Shown here: piece after piece, positions 1 through 5,734 of the stretch
Numbering within the stretch: position 1 is the stretch's first letter
How the letters are laid out: each line of letters starts with the position of its first letter
Assembly: GCA_021811225.1 (NCBI GenBank)
Contig: JAJZPJ010000167.1
Location: forward strand, 1-5,734
Length of the DNA stretch: 5,734 nt
Origin: Pseudomonadota bacterium
Lineage (GTDB): Bacteria > Pseudomonadota > Gammaproteobacteria > Burkholderiales > Rhodocyclaceae
Reading direction: 5' to 3'
Program-made: the position numbers and the translations under genes
Notes under the pieces: model-generated
What the model was told of the DNA's origin: nothing
Database searches by the model: none
Seen by the model: only the letters and a program-made list of their open reading frames with translations

Positions 1-297
1 CACCGAGAAGCCGTCGGTGGCGGCCGAGGGCTTGAGCACGCGGCCGTACTTGATGCCGCCGGCTTCGCGCGCGCACATCCAGCCTGCCGCCACACCCGCC
101 TTGCAGGCTTCGAAGATGTCCTGGAAGATGGCGCCGGAGGCGGGAAACTCGGCTTCGAGGAAGGGGGTGAGCGAGGCATCGACCGCCCGGCCGGCGATCC
201 TGCGGGTCACCCGGGAGATCAGTCGGGCGAAGTCCTCGGCCTCGGGCGTCGCAAGGCTTGCGACTTCGGGCTTAACTTCGGGCTTCGTTTCGGACAT
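1..297 (-). CDS. DUF4863 family protein, PnbB-like (partial, N-terminal 99 residues)
   Basis: The minus-strand frame is open from the ATG at 297 to the window edge, so only the first 99 residues are visible and the C-terminal part is missing. The visible protein has a short polar N-terminus with a KPEVKPEV repeat, a helical stretch (about residues 20-75), and then a conserved-looking GRVLKPS segment (86-91) followed by DGFSV. From memory this resembles the start of the beta-barrel part of DUF4863 proteins, a family that includes 4-hydroxylaminobenzoate lyase PnbB, which makes protocatechuate and ammonium in 4-nitrobenzoate degradation. The metal-ligand histidines expected further on lie outside the window, so function cannot be judged. 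A second in-frame ATG at 306 sits right against the GGAGG (307-311), while the ATG at 297 has about 9 nt spacing and is preferred. The gene is divergent from boxR, which suggests shared control with aromatic acid degradation. The family call is a recollection of motifs and was not searched. Confidence 0.6.
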   Translation of the reverse strand, partial: MSETKPEVKPEVASLATPEAEDFARLISRVTRRIAGRAVDASLTPFLEAEFPASGAIFQDIFEACKAGVAAGWMCAREAGGIKYGRVLKPSAATDGFSV

Positions 298-306
298 CGC
301 GCGCAT

Positions 307-311
307 CCTCC
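307..311 (-). promoter_or_regulatory. Shine-Dalgarno GGAGG that decides the start of the leftward gene
   Basis: On the minus strand a GGGGGAGG run ends directly before the ATG at 306. That leaves no spacing for 306 but gives 9 nt to the in-frame ATG at 297, so translation probably begins at 297 (MSETKPEV...). Confidence 0.6.
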
Positions 312-331
312 CCCATCGATTTCGGTGAAAC

Positions 332-359
332 ATTATAGTGCTCACGGTTCAAAACTCAA
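332..359 (-). promoter_or_regulatory. Leftward sigma70-type promoter for the DUF4863-like gene
   Basis: Read on the minus strand, TTGAGT (359-354; 4 of 6 matches to TTGACA) is followed after 16 bp by a perfect TATAAT (337-332). Transcription would begin near 325, giving a leader of about 28 nt that contains the GGAGG. The promoter lies back to back with the rightward boxR promoter and the two overlap between about 341 and 359, so one bound regulator or polymerase could affect both. This is read from the sequence only. Confidence 0.55.
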
Positions 360-369
360 GCGGTATAAT
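341..369 (+). promoter_or_regulatory. Rightward promoter for boxR
   Basis: A perfect TATAAT lies at 364-369. At 17 bp upstream there is only a weak -35 (CTCACG, 341-346; 3 of 6 matches), so basal strength may be low or depend on a regulator. The start point would be near 376, leaving a leader of roughly 73 nt before the boxR ATG. A single TGCA (369-372) overlaps the downstream edge of the -10. TGCA half-sites are, as I recall, part of the operators bound by BzdR/BoxR of Azoarcus, but I do not see the spaced TGCA pair here. Confidence 0.5.
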
Positions 370-397
370 GCAGTAATTTAGCCATCGTCCGCATTTC

Positions 398-445
398 ACC
401 CAAACACTCCACCCAAACACTCTACCCAAAACCCGTCACCCAAAC
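398..445 (+). repeat. Four tandem ACCCAAA-type repeats in the boxR leader
   Basis: ACCCAAA occurs at 398, 411, 424 and 438, with periods of 13, 13 and 14 bp. The first two units are identical over 12 bases (ACCCAAACACTC), the third is ACCCAAAACCC and the fourth ACCCAAACG. The stretch is almost free of G on the plus strand, so the RNA leader would be largely unstructured. It occupies the place where a Shine-Dalgarno would be expected. Its role is unknown. Confidence 0.75.
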
Positions 446-448
446 GCC

Positions 449-1312
449 ATGGCCAATGCCCAGCAGGACGAGCAGTACTTGCAACAACTCGGCGCCCGCG
501 TCCGCGACACCCGCGCGCGCCTCAACATGAGCCGCAAGGCGCTCGCCGCCAGCTCCGGCGTCTCGGAGCGCTACCTCGCCCAGCTCGAAGGCGGCCAGGG
601 CAACATCTCGATCCTGCTGCTGCGCCAGGTCGCCCAGGCGCTCAGCCTGTCGCTGCCCGACCTGCTGCGCGAGGAGCGCGAGCACTCGGTCGAGCTGACG
701 CTGCTGACGCGCTATCTGGAGCGATTGTCACCCAAGCGGCTGCTGCAGGCCAGGGGCATCCTGGTCTCCGCCTTCGGCGAGCTCGATCCGCAGCAACGGC
801 ACAACCGCATCGCCCTGGTCGGCCTGCGCGGCGCCGGCAAATCCACCCTGGGCCGCGCCCTGGCGGAAAAACTCAAGGTGCCCTTCGTCGAGCTGGACCA
901 GGAGATCGAGCGCGAGGCCGGCGTGCCGCTCTCGGAGGTCTTTTCCCTGTACGGCCAGGCCGCCTACCGGCGCATGGAGCGGCGCTGCCTGGAGAACGTG
1001 ATCGAACTGCACACGCGCGCCGTGATCGCCACCGGCGGCAGCCTGGTCACCGAATCCGACGCCTACGAGACGCTGCGCGCCGCCTGCTTCACCATCTGGC
1101 TCAAGGCGTCCTCCGAAGACCACATGGAGCGCGTCATCGCCCAGGGCGACCTGCGGCCGATGACCGGGCGGGAGCAGGCGATGGCCGACCTGCGCCACAT
1201 CCTGGAGGAACGCGAGGCGCTCTACCGGCTCGCCGACGCGACCATCGACACCTCGGGCCGCAGCGTCAAAGAGAGCTTGAAAGAACTGCAAAACGTGTAT
1301 AATATTTCTTAA
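449..1312 (+). CDS. boxR: BoxR, benzoyl-CoA-responsive XRE-family regulator with shikimate-kinase-like domain
   Basis: A 287-residue cytoplasmic regulator of benzoate catabolism. Residues about 11-73 form a Cro/C1-type helix-turn-helix, including SRKALAASSGVSERYLAQLE (28-47) and the following NISILLLRQVAQAL. After a linker (about 74-118), residues 119-285 resemble shikimate kinase: Walker A GLRGAGKST (125-133), D150 in ELDQEIE, YRRMERR (173-179; compare FRxxE of shikimate kinase), ATGGSLV (194-200) and a lid-like RPMTG (236-240). In BoxR/BzdR proteins this domain binds benzoyl-CoA, the inducer. Length and architecture match that family, and its position directly ahead of boxCBA supports BoxR over the anaerobic paralogue BzdR. 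The ATG at 449 is chosen because the XRE domain starts soon after it, although no Shine-Dalgarno precedes it. The last codons are unusually AT-rich because the boxC promoter overlaps them. Whether the kinase-like domain has any catalytic activity is not shown. Confidence 0.93.
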   Translation: MANAQQDEQYLQQLGARVRDTRARLNMSRKALAASSGVSERYLAQLEGGQGNISILLLRQVAQALSLSLPDLLREEREHSVELTLLTRYLERLSPKRLLQARGILVSAFGELDPQQRHNRIALVGLRGAGKSTLGRALAEKLKVPFVELDQEIEREAGVPLSEVFSLYGQAAYRRMERRCLENVIELHTRAVIATGGSLVTESDAYETLRAACFTIWLKASSEDHMERVIAQGDLRPMTGREQAMADLRHILEEREALYRLADATIDTSGRSVKESLKELQNVYNIS

Positions 1313-1326
1313 GTGAAATATATAAT
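1277..1326 (+). promoter_or_regulatory. Probable promoter(s) for the boxCBA operon, overlapping the boxR 3' end
   Basis: TTGAAA (1277-1282) and a perfect TATAAT (1298-1303) are separated by 15 bp, shorter than the usual 17, so full activity may need a regulator. Both elements lie inside the last codons of boxR. A second perfect TATAAT (1321-1326) follows but has no good -35 at 16-18 bp. A single TGCA lies at 1287-1290 between the first -35 and -10. This suggests that boxCBA can be transcribed separately from boxR. Read-through from boxR is also possible, since no GC-rich terminator intervenes. Confidence 0.5.
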
Positions 1327-1338
1327 GTATTATATTTC
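1297..1338 (+). repeat. AT-rich repeated and palindromic block between boxR and boxC
   Basis: GTATAATATTTC (1297-1308) is repeated as GTATTATATTTC (1327-1338), 11 of 12 identical and exactly 30 bp apart. Between them GAAATAT (1315-1321) is the reverse complement of ATATTTC (1302-1308 and 1332-1338). This makes three half-sites in alternating orientation, with a 7-bp-arm inverted repeat around 1302-1321. ATATAAT-GT-ATTATAT (1320-1335) is a further perfect inverted repeat. The block is strikingly AT-rich in a GC-rich window and covers the predicted boxC promoter, so an operator is a reasonable inference. Part of the similarity may simply reflect low complexity. Confidence 0.65.
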
Positions 1339-1416
1339 CAGTATCAGATTTTCAAACATCAGCGAACGGCAGCACCGACCGCCCTAGCGTCCGTCTTGCC
1401 GGTCTCAGGAGAACGA
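1313..1416 (+). other. Intergenic leader of boxC
   Basis: The spacer is 104 bp long. Its first 40 bases are the AT-rich repeat block. The remainder (about 1340-1405) looks like an ordinary untranslated leader with no clear hairpin, terminator or small gene. AGGAG at 1407-1411, 5 nt before the ATG at 1417, fixes the boxC start and argues against the in-frame TTG at 1396, which lies upstream of that site. Confidence 0.6.
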
Positions 1417-3063
1417 ATGAACCCGAACCTCGTCACTTACGACACCGACCCCTCGCGCTACGCGCACTGGAAAATCGAGTTCACCGGGGAGATCGCCACC
1501 CTGATCCTCGACATCCAGGAAGACCGCGGCATCCGCCCCGGCTACAAGCTGAAGCTCAATTCCTACGATCTGGGCGTGGACATCGAACTCCACGACGCGC
1601 TGCAGCGCATCCGCTTCGAGCACCCCGAGGTCAAGACCGTGGTGCTGACCAGCGGCAAGCCGAGGATGTTCTGCTCGGGTGCCAACATCTACATGCTCGG
1701 CCTGTCCTCCCACGCCTGGAAGGTGAACTTCTGCAAATTCACCAACGAGACCCGGAACGGCATCGAGGAGTCGAGCCGCAGTTCCGGCCTCAAGTTCCTG
1801 GCCGCGGTCAATGGCGCCTGCGCCGGCGGCGGCTACGAGGTGGCGCTGGCCTGCGACGAGATCGTCATGGTCGACGACCGCTCCACCACCGTCTCCCTGC
1901 CCGAGGTGCCGCTGCTGGGCGTGCTGCCCGGCACCGGCGGCCTGACCCGGCTGGTGGACAAGCGCCGGGTGCGCCGCGACCTGGCCGACGTGTTCTCCAC
2001 CACCTCGGAGGGCGTGCGCGCCGAGCGCGCCAGGCAATGGAAGCTGATCGACGACCACGCCAAGCCGCAGCAGTTCGCCCAGATGGTCGAGAGCCACGCG
2101 CAGCAGCTGGCGAGCCTATCCGACCGTCCGGGCGGCGCCGGCGTCGCGCTCACGCCGCTGGCCCGGCGCATCGACGAGCAGGCTTACCACTACGAGACGG
2201 TGGAGGTCGCGATCGACCGTGCCCGGCGCATCGCCGACTTCACCCTGACGGGCCCGCAGGCGGACGAAGCGCGGAGCGTCGAGGCGATCCACCAGGCCGG
2301 CGCGCAATGGTGGCCGCTCAAGTTCGCGCGCGAACTGGACGACGCCATCCTGATGCTGCGCACCAACGATCTCGAGGTCGGCACCTGGGTGTTCCGCAGC
2401 CGGGGCGACGCCGCCGCGATGCTGGCAATGGACGCGGCGCTGGCGGATCACGCCAGCGACTGGCTGGTGCGCGAGACGGTGAACTTCCTGCGCCGGGTGC
2501 TGCGCCGCATCGACGTCTCGTCGCGCTCGATCTTCGCCCTGATCGAGCCGGGCGCCTGCTTCGCCGGCACCTTGCTCGAGGTGGCGCTCGCCGCCGACCG
2601 CAGCTACATGCTCGACTCGAATGAGGAAGACGCGCCGCGGCTCGCGCTGTCGGCGATGAACTTCGGTCCGCTCACCATGAACAACGATCTCACCCGCCTG
2701 GCGACGCGCTTTGCCGAGGACGCAGAACCGGTCGCCGCGGCGCGCGCGGCCGTGGGCAAAACGCTCGGCGCGGCGGCAGCGGCCGAACTGGGGCTGGTCA
2801 CCTTCACCCCGGACGCGCTCGACTGGGATGATGAGATCCGCATCGCCCTGGAGGAGCGCACCAGCCTGTCGCCCGACGCGCTCACCGGGATGGAGGCGAA
2901 CCTGCGCTTCGCCGGCCGCGAGACCATGGACACCCGGGTCTTCGGCCGCCTCACCGCCTGGCAGAACTGGATCTTCCAGCGCCCCAACGCGGTCGGCGAG
3001 AGAGGCGCGCTGAAGGTCTATGGCAGCGGCAACAAGTCCCAGTTCAACTGGGAACGCGTGTAA
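1417..3063 (+). CDS. boxC: BoxC, 2,3-epoxybenzoyl-CoA dihydrolase (benzoyl-CoA-dihydrodiol lyase)
   Basis: BoxC opens the ring of 2,3-epoxybenzoyl-CoA with two waters, giving 3,4-dehydroadipyl-CoA semialdehyde and formate, in the cytoplasm. The 548-residue protein is of the usual BoxC length and belongs to the crotonase superfamily. The N-terminal crotonase fold shows MFCSGANI (84-91, oxyanion-hole region), NGACAGGGYE (132-141) and LPEVPLLGVLPGTGG (161-175). From memory, the Burkholderia BoxC structure implicated Cys111, Glu146 and Glu168. Here C106, E141 and E163 fall at the same relative spacing (constant offset of 5), so the active site looks intact. The C-terminal half contains a degenerate second crotonase-like motif, GACFAGTLLEVALAAD (379-394). 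AGGAG 5 nt upstream supports the ATG at 1417. boxC is the first gene of the boxCBA unit, with 15 nt between its stop and boxB. Confidence 0.96.
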   Translation: MNPNLVTYDTDPSRYAHWKIEFTGEIATLILDIQEDRGIRPGYKLKLNSYDLGVDIELHDALQRIRFEHPEVKTVVLTSGKPRMFCSGANIYMLGLSSHAWKVNFCKFTNETRNGIEESSRSSGLKFLAAVNGACAGGGYEVALACDEIVMVDDRSTTVSLPEVPLLGVLPGTGGLTRLVDKRRVRRDLADVFSTTSEGVRAERARQWKLIDDHAKPQQFAQMVESHAQQLASLSDRPGGAGVALTPLARRIDEQAYHYETVEVAIDRARRIADFTLTGPQADEARSVEAIHQAGAQWWPLKFARELDDAILMLRTNDLEVGTWVFRSRGDAAAMLAMDAALADHASDWLVRETVNFLRRVLRRIDVSSRSIFALIEPGACFAGTLLEVALAADRSYMLDSNEEDAPRLALSAMNFGPLTMNNDLTRLATRFAEDAEPVAAARAAVGKTLGAAAAAELGLVTFTPDALDWDDEIRIALEERTSLSPDALTGMEANLRFAGRETMDTRVFGRLTAWQNWIFQRPNAVGERGALKVYGSGNKSQFNWERV

Positions 3064-3078
3064 CCACAGGAGCGTGAC

Positions 3079-4503
<1,425 letters not shown>

Positions 4504-4522
4504 GCGCGCGGCGGAGCCGAAA

Positions 4523-5734
4523 ATGACCGAACTCGTCCGCCAGCACCTGATCGATCCGGAGATCTGCATCCGCTGCAACACCTGCGAGGAGACCTGCCCG
4601 ATCGACGCGATCAGCCACGACGCGCGCAACTACGTGGTGAACTTCGAGATCTGCAACTGGTGCAACGACTGCATCGGTCCCTGCCCGACCGGCGCCATCG
4701 ACAACTACCGCAACGTCGCCCGGGACCGGGCCTACAGCCTGGCCGAGCAGCTGACCTGGGATACGCTGCCGGCGCCGGTGAGCGCGCAGGAAACGGCGGC
4801 CGGCGAGACGCCCGCGGAGGTCTCGCGCCTCACCGAGATCGCCCAGGCCGGACAGGGCGGGCCGGCGACGCCGCCCTGGTCCGCGGCGCACCCCTACATC
4901 AACCTGTTCTCGCCGCAGCAGCCGACCTTCGCCACGGTCTCGGGCAACCACCGGATCACCGCTCACGATGCCGCCTCGGACATCCGCCACATCGTGCTGG
5001 ACTTTTCCAGCATCGCCTTCCCGGTGCTGGAGGGGCAGTCGATCGGCATCATCCCGCCGGGCACGGACGAGTCGGGGCGGGCGCACACCATGCGTCTGTA
5101 CTCGGTGGCGAGCCCGCGGGACGGCGAGCGCCCGGGCTACAACAACCTGTCGCTGACGGTCAAGCGCGTCACCGAAGACCACGAGGGCCGGCCGGTGCGC
5201 GGCCTGTGCTCGAACTACCTGTGCGATCTGACCAAGGGCGACCGGGTCCAGGTCTGCGGCCCCTACGGCACCAGCTTCCTGATGCCCAACCATCCGGGCT
5301 CCTCGCTCTTGATGATCTGCACCGGCACCGGCAGCGCGCCGATGCGGGCGATGACCGAGCGCCGCCGCCGGCGTCTGGCGCGCGACGAGGGCGGCCGCCT
5401 GATGCTGTTCTTCGGCGCCCGGGCGGCGGGCGAGCTGCCCTACTTCGGCAATCTGACGAAACTGCCGAGAGAGCTGATCGACATCAACCTCGCCTTCTCG
5501 CGCGTGCCCGACCAGCCCAAGCAGTACGTCCAGGACAAAATCCGCGAACGCCACGAAGACGTCTTCCGCATGCTCAAGGACGAGAACTGCTACATCTACC
5601 TCTGCGGCCTGAAGGGCATGGAGCGCGGCGTCGATGAAGCCTTCCGCGACATCTGCCGCAGCCACGGCGAGGACTGGCAGACGCTGCTGCCGCAACTCAA
5701 AGCCCACAGCCGCTACCACGTCGAAACATATTAG
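4523..5734 (+). CDS. boxA: BoxA, benzoyl-CoA epoxidase NADPH-dependent reductase subunit
   Basis: BoxA transfers electrons from NADPH through FAD and iron-sulfur clusters to BoxB. The 403-residue protein begins with two 4Fe-4S ferredoxin motifs: C15, C18, C21, C25 and C44, C47, C50, C54 (each CxxCxxCxxxCP). A low-complexity linker rich in Ala, Pro and Glu (about 82-118) leads to a ferredoxin-NADP reductase module. That module shows RLYSVASP (191-198, FAD contact), CGPYGTSFLMP (245-255), the pyridine-nucleotide loop CTGTGSAPMRA (266-276), FFGAR (296-300), YLCGLKGM (359-366) and a C-terminal Tyr (VETY), typical of plant-type FNRs. GGAG at 4513-4516 lies 6 nt before the ATG, 19 nt after boxB. 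The stop codon is the last triplet of the window, so anything downstream in the operon, such as a terminator or further box genes, cannot be seen. Confidence 0.96.
   Translation: MTELVRQHLIDPEICIRCNTCEETCPIDAISHDARNYVVNFEICNWCNDCIGPCPTGAIDNYRNVARDRAYSLAEQLTWDTLPAPVSAQETAAGETPAEVSRLTEIAQAGQGGPATPPWSAAHPYINLFSPQQPTFATVSGNHRITAHDAASDIRHIVLDFSSIAFPVLEGQSIGIIPPGTDESGRAHTMRLYSVASPRDGERPGYNNLSLTVKRVTEDHEGRPVRGLCSNYLCDLTKGDRVQVCGPYGTSFLMPNHPGSSLLMICTGTGSAPMRAMTERRRRRLARDEGGRLMLFFGARAAGELPYFGNLTKLPRELIDINLAFSRVPDQPKQYVQDKIRERHEDVFRMLKDENCYIYLCGLKGMERGVDEAFRDICRSHGEDWQTLLPQLKAHSRYHVETY

Noticed and set aside
17..328. 103-codon plus-strand frame at the left edge
   Set aside because: It overlaps the minus-strand DUF4863-like gene, which has better motifs, a ribosome site and a promoter. 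The plus-strand product looks like shadow sequence.
368..376. Minimal upstream ORF ATG-CAG-TAA ahead of boxR
   Set aside because: It overlaps the TATAAT box and lies upstream of or at the predicted transcription start, so it would probably not be in the mRNA.
361..382. Canonical BzdR/BoxR operator with two TGCA half-sites 6 bp apart
   Set aside because: Only one TGCA (369-372) is present here and one at 1287-1290. Neither has a partner TGCA at the expected spacing.
1302..1321. Hairpin after boxR as a terminator
   Set aside because: The stem is entirely A/T-rich with one G-C pair and no following U-run typical of intrinsic terminators. An operator or promoter role fits better.
1396..1416. 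Upstream TTG start for boxC adding seven residues
   Set aside because: The AGGAG at 1407-1411 lies downstream of this TTG and correctly spaced for the ATG at 1417.

Overview
The window is a high-GC segment carrying a compact set of genes for aerobic hybrid (CoA-dependent) benzoate degradation, the box or benzoyl-CoA epoxidation pathway. Gene content, GC-rich codon use and protein character fit a betaproteobacterium, most likely of the Rhodocyclales type (Azoarcus/Aromatoleum/Thauera). That assignment is inference, because Burkholderiales also carry box clusters.

Layout: (1) positions 1-297, minus strand: the first 99 codons of a partial gene that resembles the DUF4863 family, which includes 4-hydroxylaminobenzoate lyase (PnbB-like). 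It runs off the left edge. (2) Positions 298-448: a divergent control region of about 150 bp with one perfect TATAAT box facing each way, a set of ACCCAAA tandem repeats in the boxR leader, and no Shine-Dalgarno before boxR. (3) 449-1312: boxR, an XRE-type helix-turn-helix fused to a shikimate-kinase-like domain, the benzoyl-CoA-responsive regulator. (4) 1277-1416: an AT-rich island that begins inside the boxR 3' end and holds a likely promoter plus repeated ATATTTC/GAAATAT elements. (5) 1417-5734: boxC, boxB and boxA, closely spaced in one direction, each with a Shine-Dalgarno. boxA ends exactly at the last base of the window.

How they work together: BoxA (FAD/iron-sulfur reductase) passes NADPH electrons to BoxB (diiron epoxidase), which turns benzoyl-CoA plus O2 into 2,3-epoxybenzoyl-CoA. 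BoxC then opens the ring hydrolytically to 3,4-dehydroadipyl-CoA semialdehyde and formate. BoxR probably senses benzoyl-CoA and controls one or both promoter regions. The benzoate-CoA ligase, the semialdehyde dehydrogenase (boxD) and the lower pathway are not in the window.

The enzymes are well-known families with all the key residues I could check. The least explained parts are the two noncoding regions and the presence of a DUF4863-type gene divergent from boxR. I see no RNA gene, CRISPR array, insertion sequence, convincing terminator or disrupted gene.
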